From: VRUE01 sp963840565
GTDB taxonomy: Bacteria; Actinomycetota; Thermoleophilia; Solirubrobacterales; 70-9
Direction: 5' to 3'
NCBI GenBank assembly: GCA_963840565.1
Contig: CAWIZH010000002.1
Coordinates: 310,001 to 374,000, forward strand
Length of the DNA: 64,000 nt
The number at the start of each line of letters is the position of its first letter. Within the stretch, counting starts at the first letter, position 1. Positions 1 to 7,016 of the stretch are shown one piece after another. The notes beneath the pieces are model-generated. The model did no database searches and had not been told where the DNA came from. It saw nothing but the letters and a program-made list of their open reading frames with translations. A program made the position numbers and the translations under genes.

Positions 1-90
1 ATCGGAGTCGTCGCCGCTCTGTGCGCCGCCGGCTTTGAGCCCGGCAACGAGGTTCGGGTCGGCGAGCACGAGTTTGAGCTTTATCCGTGA
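1..90 (+). CDS. obgE: GTPase Obg, C-terminal end only (partial)
   Basis: Only the last 29 codons and the TGA (88-90) are present. The frame contains GFEPGNEVRVG and ends EFELYP, like the end of the Obg C-terminal OCT domain (hydrophobic helix, GxxVRIG strand, then xFEx at the terminus). Obg is a ribosome-associated GTPase needed for 50S assembly. The next gene is proB, and obgE-proB-proA is a common bacterial gene order, which supports the call. The GTPase domain lies outside the window, so the assignment rests on a short tail plus synteny. A 76-bp palindrome starts on the very next base. Confidence 0.6.
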   Translation: MGVVAALCAAGFEPGNEVRVGEHEFELYP

Positions 91-166
91 GAGGGACGAG
101 CGCCCCCTCCCCAAACGAGCGGCGGGAGCCGCTCTTGAGTGTTTGGGGAGGGGGCGCTCGTCCCTC
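91..166. repeat. Palindromic element, family A, copy 1
   Basis: Perfect 26-bp inverted repeat: left arm 91-116, right arm 141-166. The 24-nt centre holds a second small hairpin (GAGCGGC/GCCGCTC, 117-134) followed by TTGAGT. It begins one base after the obgE stop. A second 76-bp copy with the same architecture lies at 45701-45776. The arms of the two copies differ at three positions and every change is mirrored in the opposite arm. No T-tract follows, so a simple intrinsic terminator is not an obvious explanation. Confidence 0.95.
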
Positions 167-199
167 TTCGGCGTGAGCTTTCGGTTTGGTGGTGGCTCA

Positions 200-205
200 T
201 AGACT
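200..205 (+). promoter_or_regulatory. Putative -10 element of proB (leaderless type)
   Basis: TAGACT ends 9 nt before the proB ATG (215) and no Shine-Dalgarno sequence lies between. This spacing puts transcription start at or next to the start codon, as in actinobacterial leaderless mRNAs. No good -35 is visible. Confidence 0.4.
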
Positions 206-214
206 TGGGCGGCT

Positions 215-1303
215 ATGACTCTCGTTGTCAAGCTCGGTTCCTCGATCGTCGCCGCTGACGACGGTGATCTGCGCGCTGAGGTGCTCGACTCGGTGTGCGA
301 GCAGGTTGCGGCCCTGGAGCGTGGTGGCGAGCGCGTGGTGATGGTGACCTCGGGCGCGATCGCCCGCGGCATGCGGTTGATGGGCTTGCCGGTGCGGCCG
401 CGGGCGATGGACGAGTTGCAGGCGGCCTCCGCGGTTGGCCAGGGCGACCTCTTTCGGGCCTACGAGAGTCGCCTCGCCGAGCATGGCACCCGCGCCGCCC
501 AGGTGCTGCTGACCGCGGCCGACATCGCCGCCCGCACCAACTACCTCAATGCGCGCCAGACGTTGCGGCGGCTGATCGAGTGGGGGGTGGTGCCGGTCGT
601 CAACGAGAACGACACCACGGCGACCGACGAGATCAGCTTCGGCGACAACGACTTCCTCGCCGCCCAGGTGGCGATCCTGCTTGACGCGCGGCTGCTGGTC
701 CTGCTGACTAACACCGACGGTCTCTTCACCGCCGACCCGGCGGTGGATCCCGAGGCGAAGCGGATCCCGGAGGTTGCTGACTTCTCCCAGCTGGCTGGGA
801 TGGAGATCGGCGACCGCACTTCTGTCTTTGGCTCGGGCGGGATGCGGAGCAAGGTGGCGGCGGCGGAGATGGCTGGCGAGGCGGGCATCGCGGCGGCGAT
901 CTGCAACGGGACCAGCGCCGGCACGCTGGCCGCCGCGGCCGCTGGTGACCCGGTTGGGACGCGATTTGCGGCGCAGGGCTCGAAGGCGTCCAGCTTCAAG
1001 CTTTGGCTCAAGTACGCGAAGCCGGTTCACGGTCGGCTGACCGTCGACGAGGGAGCGGCCCGGGTTCTGCGCGAGAGCGGCTCGAGTCTGCTGCCGGTTG
1101 GGGTTGTCGAAGTCGACGGGGACTTCGACGCCGGCGACGCGGTGGAGATCGCCGTTGATGGCGAGGTGATCGGCAAGGGGATTGCGGATTACTCGTCTCG
1201 GGAGCTGCCGGATGTGATCGGTCTCAAGAGTGCGGACGTGCGGGAGCGAATGCCGCATGCTGCCGATGAGGTGATTCATCGGGATCGGTTCGTTCTGGTT
1301 TAG
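215..1303 (+). CDS. proB: Glutamate 5-kinase
   Basis: 362 aa, first enzyme of proline synthesis: ATP-dependent phosphorylation of glutamate to glutamyl 5-phosphate in the cytosol. An amino-acid-kinase domain fills about residues 1-260, with the N-terminal VKLGSSIV phosphate loop, the glutamate-site segment NENDTTATDEISFGDND and the GSGGMRSKVAAAEMA nucleotide-site segment. A PUA domain follows (about 268-362, starting GRLTVDEGAARVL). The length is normal for the PUA-containing form. proA lies 148 bp downstream, and the two products act consecutively and probably channel the unstable intermediate. The start is the ATG 9 nt after a TAGACT box; no competing start is better. Confidence 0.97.
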   Translation: MTLVVKLGSSIVAADDGDLRAEVLDSVCEQVAALERGGERVVMVTSGAIARGMRLMGLPVRPRAMDELQAASAVGQGDLFRAYESRLAEHGTRAAQVLLTAADIAARTNYLNARQTLRRLIEWGVVPVVNENDTTATDEISFGDNDFLAAQVAILLDARLLVLLTNTDGLFTADPAVDPEAKRIPEVADFSQLAGMEIGDRTSVFGSGGMRSKVAAAEMAGEAGIAAAICNGTSAGTLAAAAAGDPVGTRFAAQGSKASSFKLWLKYAKPVHGRLTVDEGAARVLRESGSSLLPVGVVEVDGDFDAGDAVEIAVDGEVIGKGIADYSSRELPDVIGLKSADVRERMPHAADEVIHRDRFVLV

Positions 1304-1317
1304 ATGTGGAAGGTGGG

Positions 1318-1435
1318 GGCGGGGTGGGGTGCCTCGCCAGTCGGCTGGCTTTTTCGCCGGTCGCGCCGCTGCTCTCGTTGAGTGGTCTGTGCGAAAAAGA
1401 TGACGCCGCCGCCTGGCGAGGCACCCCACCCCGCC
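1318..1435. repeat. Large palindromic element, family E (proB-proA gap)
   Basis: Perfect 23-bp arms (1318-1340 and 1413-1435) built on GTGGGGTGCCTCGCCAG. Inside is a second perfect 9-bp stem, CTTTTTCGC (1349-1357) with GCGAAAAAG (1391-1399), and a 33-nt terminal loop. The total is 118 bp, filling nearly all of the intergenic space. No second copy is seen in this window. The T5/A5 tracts lie in the inner stem and not after a hairpin, so it is not a typical terminator. A TACCCT box for proA follows directly. Confidence 0.93.
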
Positions 1436-1438
1436 AGC

Positions 1439-1444
1439 TACCCT
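1439..1444 (+). promoter_or_regulatory. Putative -10 element of proA (leaderless type)
   Basis: TACCCT lies 7 nt before the proA ATG (1452), directly after palindrome E, and there is no Shine-Dalgarno sequence. It suggests that proA has its own promoter despite following proB. Confidence 0.35.
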
Positions 1445-1451
1445 TAGCCGC

Positions 1452-2720
1452 ATGGCTGTCACGACTAGAACGGTGCCGGGGATTTGCTTGGCCTCTCGAC
1501 GGGTTGCTCGGGAGCTTGCGGGTGCATCTACCGCTGCCAAGGATGCGGCGTTGGAGGCGACTGCTCGGCTTTTGGGCGAGCGGAGTGCGGAGATACTCGA
1601 GGCCAATGCGGCCGACTTGGCTGACGAGCGGGCGTCGGGGTTGACCCAGGCGCTGCGGGATCGGTTGACGCTGACCGAGGACCGGGTTGCTGCGATGGCC
1701 GATGGCGTGCGGGCCGTGGCTTCGCTTGAGGACCCGATTGGTGAGGAGCTTGAAGCGAAATCGCTGGAGAGCGGACTGGGCCTGCGGAAGCTGCGGGTGC
1801 CCCTTGGCGTCGTTGCGGTTGTGTACGAGGCTCGGCCTAACGTGACGATCGATTGTGCTGCGCTGACGATCAAGAGTGGTAACGCGATCGTGCTGCGGGG
1901 GTCGCATTACGCCGAGCGATCGAATGCGGCGCTGGCAGCTGTGGCTCGTGAGGCGCTCGCGGAGGCTGGGTTGCCCGAAGATGCCGTGCTGCTGTTGCCG
2001 GTTGGGGAGGGGCATGGCGATCTCAGAGAGCTGGCCACTCAGGATGGCGTCGTCGACCTGCTGATTCCTCGCGGCGGCGAAGGACTGAAGAAGGCCCTGA
2101 AGGATGTCGCGACGGTGCCGGTGATCTATGCCGCGGCTGGCAATTGCCATGTGTACGTGCACTCGAATGCCGATCTGGAGATGGCCCGGCGGATCGTGGT
2201 CAATGCGAAGACGCAGCGGCCCGGTGTCTGCAACGCGGCGGAGACGTTGCTCATCGATGCGGCCGTGGCGGAAGAGTTCTTGCCGATGGCACTTGCTGAT
2301 CTGCGCGACGTTGGTGTCGAGCTTGTCGGCGATGAGCGGGTGCGCGAGTCGGCCGGTGGGGTCGAGGTCGGGTCCGCCTCCACCGAGGACTGGGGCAGCG
2401 AGTACCTCGACCTGAAGCTTGCCGTTGCCGTCGTTGACTCGCTCGACGACGCGGTCGAGCACGTCAACGCGCACGGCACCGGCCACTCGGAGGCAATCGT
2501 CACTGGCTCCGCCGAGGCTTCGGAGCGCTTCACCGCTGGGGTCGACGCTGCGGTCGTCTACACCAACGCCTCGACCCGCTTTACCGACGGCTTCGAGTTC
2601 GGCATGGGGGCCGAGATCGGCAACTCGACCCAGAAGCTGCACGCGCGCGGGCCGATCGGTCTGCGCGAGCTGACGACCTATAAGTACGTCGTCCACGGCG
2701 ACGGCCAAGTACGTGAGTAG
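1452..2720 (+). CDS. proA: Gamma-glutamyl phosphate reductase
   Basis: 422 aa. NADPH-dependent reduction of glutamyl 5-phosphate to glutamate semialdehyde, second step of proline synthesis, cytosolic. It has an aldehyde-dehydrogenase fold. The catalytic cysteine is in QRPGVCNAAETLL (about C260). The LGVVAVVYEARPNVTIDCA segment and the C-terminal FTDGFEFGMGAEIGNSTQ segment are typical of ProA. Length is normal. The ATG at 1452 is 7 nt after a TACCCT box. The 3' end overlaps the nadD start by 8 nt, so translation of nadD may be coupled to it. Confidence 0.97.
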   Translation: MAVTTRTVPGICLASRRVARELAGASTAAKDAALEATARLLGERSAEILEANAADLADERASGLTQALRDRLTLTEDRVAAMADGVRAVASLEDPIGEELEAKSLESGLGLRKLRVPLGVVAVVYEARPNVTIDCAALTIKSGNAIVLRGSHYAERSNAALAAVAREALAEAGLPEDAVLLLPVGEGHGDLRELATQDGVVDLLIPRGGEGLKKALKDVATVPVIYAAAGNCHVYVHSNADLEMARRIVVNAKTQRPGVCNAAETLLIDAAVAEEFLPMALADLRDVGVELVGDERVRESAGGVEVGSASTEDWGSEYLDLKLAVAVVDSLDDAVEHVNAHGTGHSEAIVTGSAEASERFTAGVDAAVVYTNASTRFTDGFEFGMGAEIGNSTQKLHARGPIGLRELTTYKYVVHGDGQVRE

Positions 2721-3324
2721 CGCCTCCGCCGGCGGCATCGGTGTCCTCGGCTCGGCCTTCAACCCGCCGCACCTCGGTCATCTCGCCTTGGCCCAGGAGG
2801 CGCTCTGGCAGCTCGACCTCGACGAGGTCATCCTCGTCCCAACCGGCGAAGCCCCGCACAAGCGGATCGCCGACGACCCCGGCCGCGAGCTGCGGTTGGC
2901 GATGACGCGTCTGGCTGCTGCCGACGACTCGCGCTTCTCGGTCTCGACCCTGGAGGTCGAGCGCGAGGGGCCGTCCTACACGTATGAGACCTTGGAGCTG
3001 CTTGCAAGAGACCGAGGCGACAGGGAGCTGGTGTTCGTGATGGGGGCGGACGCTGCCGTGGGTCTGGAGAGCTGGCGCGAACCGCAGCGGGTGACCGAGT
3101 TGGCGCGCCTCGCCGTCGCTCGCCGAGCCGGCATCTCCGAAGCCGATGTCGCCGCCGTATTGCGCAGCCTCGGTGCCGAGGGCCGGGCGACGATGCTGGA
3201 GATGCCGCAGTTCGGCGTCTCCTCCTCGGCCGTGCGCGAGCGCGCCGCCGCGGGCCGGCCGCTGCGCTACCTCGTGCCCGAGCCGGTTGCCCGCTTCATC
3301 GAAGAGAAGGGGATCTACGCATGA
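2713..3324 (+). CDS. nadD: Nicotinate-nucleotide adenylyltransferase
   Basis: 203 aa. Adenylates nicotinate mononucleotide to deamido-NAD in NAD synthesis. The HxGH nucleotidyltransferase signature is in GSAFNPPHLGHLALAQ, followed by LVPTGEAPHK (substrate loop) and, near the C-terminus, VSSSAVRERAAAG (equivalent of the ISSTxIR motif). GTG start at 2713 overlaps the end of proA. The next gene, rsfS, starts inside its stop (ATGA). The nadD-rsfS pair is widespread in bacteria. The first glycine-rich motif reads GSAFNPP rather than the usual GGTFDPxH, a mild variation that keeps the histidines. Confidence 0.95.
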   Translation: MSSASAGGIGVLGSAFNPPHLGHLALAQEALWQLDLDEVILVPTGEAPHKRIADDPGRELRLAMTRLAAADDSRFSVSTLEVEREGPSYTYETLELLARDRGDRELVFVMGADAAVGLESWREPQRVTELARLAVARRAGISEADVAAVLRSLGAEGRATMLEMPQFGVSSSAVRERAAAGRPLRYLVPEPVARFIEEKGIYA

Positions 3325-3734
3325 GCGCCGAGCGGGCGGCTGACTATTCGCAGACGCTGGCGCAGCGCTTCGCCGAGGTCGCCGACTCCAAAGCGGCGAC
3401 CGAGATCATCGTCCTCGATATGCGCGGGCTCGTCTCCTACACCGACTTCCTGACGATCTGCACGGCGCGCAACGAGCGCCAGGCGCGGGCGATCGCCGAC
3501 GAGGTGAAGCTGCGCCTCAAGCAGGAGCAGCAACTGCTGCCTGCCGGTTCCGAGGCAGCCGAGGCGGCGGGCTGGATCGTCCTCGACTACCTCGACTGCG
3601 TCCTGCATGTCTTCACCGAGGAGGAGCGGCAGCGTTACCAACTCGAGGACCTTTGGCGCGAGGCGCCGAAGCTCGAGTTTCAGGCGCCGCAAGATGGCGT
3701 CCGAGGGCACCTCTACGGTGCCGCGCATGGGTAG
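3321..3734 (+). CDS. rsfS: Ribosomal silencing factor RsfS (Iojap/DUF143)
   Basis: 137 aa. Binds uL14 on the 50S subunit and blocks subunit joining under starvation (family knowledge). The family core is clear: KAATEIIVLDMRG, then YTDFLTICTARNERQARAIAD, then GWIVLDYLDCVLHVFTEEER, followed by YQLEDLW. ATG at 3321 overlaps the nadD stop as ATGA, indicating translational coupling. The C-terminus overlaps the start of the downstream DivIVA-like gene by 8 nt. Confidence 0.96.
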   Translation: MSAERAADYSQTLAQRFAEVADSKAATEIIVLDMRGLVSYTDFLTICTARNERQARAIADEVKLRLKQEQQLLPAGSEAAEAAGWIVLDYLDCVLHVFTEEERQRYQLEDLWREAPKLEFQAPQDGVRGHLYGAAHG

Positions 3735-4482
3735 CTTCAAGCGGTCGTTCCTCGGCTACCGTCGCACCGAAGTCGATGCGACGCTTGCTTCTAAGGACGC
3801 ACGGAACTGGGCTGTAGAGCGCGATGCGCGAGAGGCGCTTGCGCGTTGCCGCGAGTCAGAGGAGGCCGCTGCCCAGGCCGAGCAAGAGCTCGGCTCACTC
3901 TCGGCGATGGTGATCGAGCGCGAGCGCGAGATCCGCGGCCTGCTCGAGCGCCTCAACGAGGCCAACGAGCGCCACGACCGCAACGTCGCCTCGCTGGAGT
4001 CCGTCTCGGCTCGCCTCGAGGAGATCCAGGCCCAGGCCCGCGGCCAGGCGACTCGGATCCGGATGAAGGCGCTGCGCGAGGCTGTGGAGGTCGGACGCCG
4101 TGCCCAGGAGTTGAGCGAGGCACAGGCTGTCAGCAGTCCCGCTCCGAGCACTCCGAACGGCAATGGCAACGGTCACGCCGCGCCCACCGCGCGGGACGTT
4201 TTTGAGGGCCTGGTCAAAGTAGAGATCGGCCCGCTCGACGACTTCTCCCAGCTAGTTGGCTTCGAGGACGCCGCCGGTCAGATCGGCGCCACCTCCGAGA
4301 TCTCGGTCGAGCGCTTCTCCGAGGGCCGGGCGACGCTCTCGATGCGCCTCAGCGAGCCGACCGACCTCCTCCGTGAACTCGAGCAGCGCTCCCCACTCGA
4401 CTTCCACGTCCGCCGCACGGCGGACGACAACGTCGTCCTCGACATCGACGACGAAGCCGGTCCCGAGCAGCGCGCCGCCTAG
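3727..4482 (+). CDS. DivIVA-like coiled-coil protein
   Basis: 251 aa if started at ATG 3727, which overlaps rsfS by 8 nt; ATG 3694 in the same frame is less likely. The first 45 residues (MGSFKRSFLGYRRTEVDATLA) resemble a DivIVA-type N-terminal domain. Residues about 30-130 are charged heptad-like coiled coil. A short linker rich in Gly, Asn and Pro (PNGNGNGHAAP) follows, then a compact C-terminal domain of about 90 residues (from DVFEGLVKVEIGPLDDFSQL) with alternating beta-like segments that I do not recognise. By analogy it may be a scaffold at a pole or septum. The function is not established from sequence. Confidence 0.7.
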   Translation: MGSFKRSFLGYRRTEVDATLASKDARNWAVERDAREALARCRESEEAAAQAEQELGSLSAMVIEREREIRGLLERLNEANERHDRNVASLESVSARLEEIQAQARGQATRIRMKALREAVEVGRRAQELSEAQAVSSPAPSTPNGNGNGHAAPTARDVFEGLVKVEIGPLDDFSQLVGFEDAAGQIGATSEISVERFSEGRATLSMRLSEPTDLLRELEQRSPLDFHVRRTADDNVVLDIDDEAGPEQRAA

Positions 4483-4496
4483 TCACCCGACGCCGC

Positions 4497-4502
4497 TACC
4501 CT
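4497..4502 (+). promoter_or_regulatory. Putative -10 element of tRNA-Cys
   Basis: TACCCT lies 11 nt upstream of the mature tRNA-Cys 5' end (4514). No convincing -35 is seen, so this is a weak call. Confidence 0.3.
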
Positions 4503-4513
4503 TCATCGCCCCC

Positions 4514-4584
4514 GGCGCCCTGGCGGAGTGGTTACGCAGCGGCCTGCAAAGCCGTTTACACCGGTTCGATTCCGGTGGGCGCCT
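4514..4584 (+). tRNA. tRNA-Cys (GCA)
   Basis: 71-nt cloverleaf. The acceptor arm GGCGCCC (4514-4520) pairs with GGGCGCC (4577-4583). The anticodon loop CTGCAAA gives anticodon GCA, with stem GCGGC/GCCGT. The T arm is CCGG-TTCGATT-CCGG. The discriminator base is U, the identity base of tRNA-Cys. CCA is not encoded. Confidence 0.95.
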
Positions 4585-4588
4585 CTGG

Positions 4589-4643
4589 CTCTGGCAAGCG
4601 GTTCTCCGCTTGCCAGAGCGGCTTGAGCGGCCTTTCAGGCCGC
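4589..4643 (+). terminator. Tandem hairpins after tRNA-Cys
   Basis: A perfect 13-bp stem (CTCTGGCAAGCGG, 4589-4601, with 4606-4618, loop TTCT) begins 4 nt after the tRNA. A perfect 7-bp stem (GCGGCCT/AGGCCGC, 4627-4643) follows. There is no T-tract, so they probably act as processing or termination barriers rather than a canonical intrinsic terminator. Confidence 0.5.
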
Positions 4644-4743
4644 AGTCACCTTGCCGCTTCTCAGCGCTGAGGCCAACGCGGCCGAATCATTCGACGGAGC
4701 TGGGAAGGCTGGCACAAAGACCATTGTCCCCCGACGACCAGGG

Positions 4744-4773
4744 TTAAACGGGTAAGTCTGAACAAACTAGTAT
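4744..4773 (+). promoter_or_regulatory. Promoter of the 4780 gene (leaderless type)
   Basis: TTAAAC (4744-4749), an 18-nt spacer and TAGTAT (4768-4773), then 6 nt to the GTG start at 4780. Both boxes stand out in a GC-rich background. The spacing implies a leaderless mRNA. Confidence 0.55.
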
Positions 4774-4779
4774 GGCGTC

Positions 4780-5349
4780 GTGAGTCAGGCAGAGGTACCG
4801 GCATGGACGGCGGTCGCGCTTGCGGTGATACCGGGGGTGCTAGGGCTGATTGGGGTGTTCGGTGTTGCACTTATGGCCGCACGAGCTCGTAAGGAGGAGT
4901 TGTCCCAGGAGCGGCAACTCCATGGTGCCGATTCTCGCCTTGAGGCCCTCGATGGGGCGGCGACCACAGCAATTGCCTATCGAGAGCGGGTCGGAGCTGC
5001 GCTAAGCCTTGTGGCTCACTCTGATCGGCCAAGGTTGGGCGTCGAGCCACTGTGGTCGTGGGACAGACCCGATGTTTTGACCTTTCTACGCCACGACGCC
5101 GCGCTCACGCTTCGCTACGGCCGGGAGCATGAGGTGCCAGAGTCTTGGCGGGCCTGCGCGTGGAAGATCGCGCAGGTCACGGAGTTCGCCAACGAGCACA
5201 GAGACTGTGCTGATGAACCCGCCGACAGCGTTTCGCGGTCTATCAAGAAAGAGGCAAAGTCTTTACGTCGTGAAGCGAGGAAGGAGCTAGAGCAATTCCT
5301 AGACATTGCCTCAAGGCCTTTCAAAGAGCGTGAGTCCGGTAGACGCTAA
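4780..5349 (+). CDS. Hypothetical membrane-anchored protein
   Basis: 189 aa, not recognised. There is one clear N-terminal transmembrane segment (about residues 10-33, AVALAVIPGVLGLIGVFGVA). A soluble, largely helical domain with many charged residues follows, ending in a Lys/Arg/Glu-rich tail. The gene stands alone just downstream of tRNA-Cys. Its codon use is more relaxed than its neighbours (CTA, ATA, CGA, AAA and TCT codons appear), which suggests recent acquisition. No integrase or repeat of the tRNA 3' end is seen. GTG 4780 is chosen because TAGTAT lies 6 nt upstream. Confidence 0.6.
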   Translation: MSQAEVPAWTAVALAVIPGVLGLIGVFGVALMAARARKEELSQERQLHGADSRLEALDGAATTAIAYRERVGAALSLVAHSDRPRLGVEPLWSWDRPDVLTFLRHDAALTLRYGREHEVPESWRACAWKIAQVTEFANEHRDCADEPADSVSRSIKKEAKSLRREARKELEQFLDIASRPFKERESGRR

Positions 5350-5471
5350 CTCGTACCGCTGATCTATCTACTCCAGGGCGCCTTGCCCTTGAGGGCGAAA
5401 CTTTCGGGCCCTGTCCATTTCGGGCCTTCCCGTTCGTCTTAGGAGCAAAGACACTCTGCCAAGGAGGAACG

Positions 5472-5828
5472 ATGAAGTACATGCTGCTGATTCACCAGGG
5501 CACGACGCCGACGCCGGGCACCGAGGCATGGGATGGCCTTTCGGCGGAGGAGCAGGGCGCGGTCTACGGCGCCTACCAGGCGATCAACGAAACGCCCGGG
5601 GTCGAGTCCGGGGTTCGCATGGGACCGCCTGAGACGGCGACCACGGTGCGGGTGCAGGACGGTCAGACGCTGACCACCGACGGGCCCTTCGTCGAGACCA
5701 AGGAGGCGCTTGGCGGCTATCTCTTCTTCGAGGCCGACGATCTCGATACTGCGATCGAGCTGGCGACGAAGATTCCCGCCGCCAGCATGGGCGGTGGGAT
5801 CGAGGTTCGCCCGGTGGTGGCGAGCTGA
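5472..5828 (+). CDS. YCII/DGPF-domain protein
   Basis: 118 aa. The family signature DGPFVETKEALGGYLFFEADD is intact, after the usual MKYMLLIH N-terminus, and it ends with EVRPV. These small dimeric alpha/beta proteins are of uncertain activity; in actinobacteria they are typically encoded next to an ECF sigma factor of the ECF42 type, exactly as here. A strong Shine-Dalgarno (AAGGAGG about 5460-5466) precedes the ATG, unlike most genes in the window. Its stop overlaps the presumed sigma factor start as CTGA. Confidence 0.9.
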   Translation: MKYMLLIHQGTTPTPGTEAWDGLSAEEQGAVYGAYQAINETPGVESGVRMGPPETATTVRVQDGQTLTTDGPFVETKEALGGYLFFEADDLDTAIELATKIPAASMGGGIEVRPVVAS

Positions 5829-6985
5829 CCGAGCGGGTCTTCCGCGAGCAGTGGGGTCGCGTCCTCGCCACCCTGATCGGCCTCCTCGGCGACTTTGACC
5901 TTGCCGAGGAGGCAGCTCAGGATGCATTTGCGATCGCGGCGGAGCGCTGGCCCCGGGAAGGCACGCCGGCCAACCCGGCCGCCTGGTTGATCGCCACCGC
6001 TCGCAACCGTGCGATCGACCGCATCCGCCGCGAGCGGACGCTTGCCGACAAGACGAAGCTGCTGGAGGTGCCGCAGGCCGTGGAGGACGAGCTCGAAGAG
6101 ACGGTTTTCCCCGACGAGCGCCTGGAGCTGATCTTCACCTGCTGTCACCCGGCGCTAGCGACCGAGGCCCAGGTGGCGCTCACCCTGCGCACGCTCGGCG
6201 GTCTCGGCACAGACGAGATCGCGCGCGCTTTCGTCGTTCCCCAGGAGACGATGGCAAAGCGCCTCGTCCGCGCCAAGAAGAAGATCAAGGCAGCGGGCAT
6301 CCCGTTTCGCGTCCCACCGGATCACCTGCTGCCCGAGCGCACAGTCGCCGTGCTCGCGGTCGTCTACCTGATCTTCAACGAGGGCTACGGCGGTCGCGGC
6401 GAGCTCGCGGCCGAGGCGCTGCGACTTGGTCGGGCGCTGGCCGAGCTGATGCCCGACGAGCCCGAGGTCCACGGCCTGCTGGCGATGATGCTCTTGCTCG
6501 AGGCTCGCCGCGGGGCGCGCTTTCGCGACGGCGACCTGGTCCTGCTGGCCGACCAGGACCGTTCGCTCTGGGATGCAGTCCAGATCGCCGAGGGACGCAC
6601 CGCTCTCGACCGCGCCTTTGCCTTGCGCGGCGGCGGCCCCTACGTTGTGCAGGCGGCAATCGCCTCCTTGCACGCCGACGAGCCGCGTGACTGGCCGCAG
6701 ATCGCTGCTCTCTACGAGGAGCTGGTCCGCCTCACCGACTCGCCAATCGTGGTGCTGAACCGAGCGGTGGCGGTTGCCGAAACCGACGGTCCCGAGGCTG
6801 GCCTTAGGGCAATCGAGGGCCTGGAGCTCGACTCCTACCCCTATCTCCACTCGACCCGGGCCGACTTTCTGCGCCGCCTTGGCCGCACCGCCGAAGCCCG
6901 TGCGGCCTACGAGCGAGCCCTCGAGCTGTCTCACTCGGAGCCCGACCGCCGCTTTCTCACCCGCCGCCTGGCCGAACAGGCCTGA
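5825..6985 (+). CDS. ECF sigma factor with C-terminal TPR-like extension (ECF42 type)
   Basis: 386 aa from CTG 5825. Region sigma-2 (RVFREQWGRVLATLIG, then ATARNRAIDRIRRER) and sigma-4 (ELIFTCCHPAL, then VALTLRTLGGLGTDEIARAF) are intact. A helical C-terminal half of about 200 residues with TPR character follows, the hallmark of ECF42 sigma factors. The conserved N-terminal part of sigma-2 is coded upstream of the first ATG/TTG in frame, so the start must be non-canonical. CTG 5825, in a CTGA overlap with the stop of the DGPF gene, is the best candidate and implies coupled translation. No anti-sigma factor is nearby; the DGPF protein is the conserved partner. Confidence 0.88.
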   Translation: MTERVFREQWGRVLATLIGLLGDFDLAEEAAQDAFAIAAERWPREGTPANPAAWLIATARNRAIDRIRRERTLADKTKLLEVPQAVEDELEETVFPDERLELIFTCCHPALATEAQVALTLRTLGGLGTDEIARAFVVPQETMAKRLVRAKKKIKAAGIPFRVPPDHLLPERTVAVLAVVYLIFNEGYGGRGELAAEALRLGRALAELMPDEPEVHGLLAMMLLLEARRGARFRDGDLVLLADQDRSLWDAVQIAEGRTALDRAFALRGGGPYVVQAAIASLHADEPRDWPQIAALYEELVRLTDSPIVVLNRAVAVAETDGPEAGLRAIEGLELDSYPYLHSTRADFLRRLGRTAEARAAYERALELSHSEPDRRFLTRRLAEQA

Positions 6986-7016
6986 GCCCGCGAGCCAGTT
7001 CTGCAAGGCTGAGGCG

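Noticed and set aside
197..1873. Long open frame on the minus strand opposite proB and proA
   Set aside because: It is a shadow of GC-rich codon bias, crosses palindrome E, has no domain, and lies opposite two certain genes. Similar long antisense frames opposite most genes were discarded for the same reason.
2712..2730. Nearly identical 19-nt strings at the starts of nadD (2712) and dnaE (28873): CGTGAGTAGCGC-TCCGCCG
   Set aside because: Both are starts with Ser/Ala-rich N-termini (MSSASA). No palindrome or further similarity surrounds them; probably coincidence of codon use.
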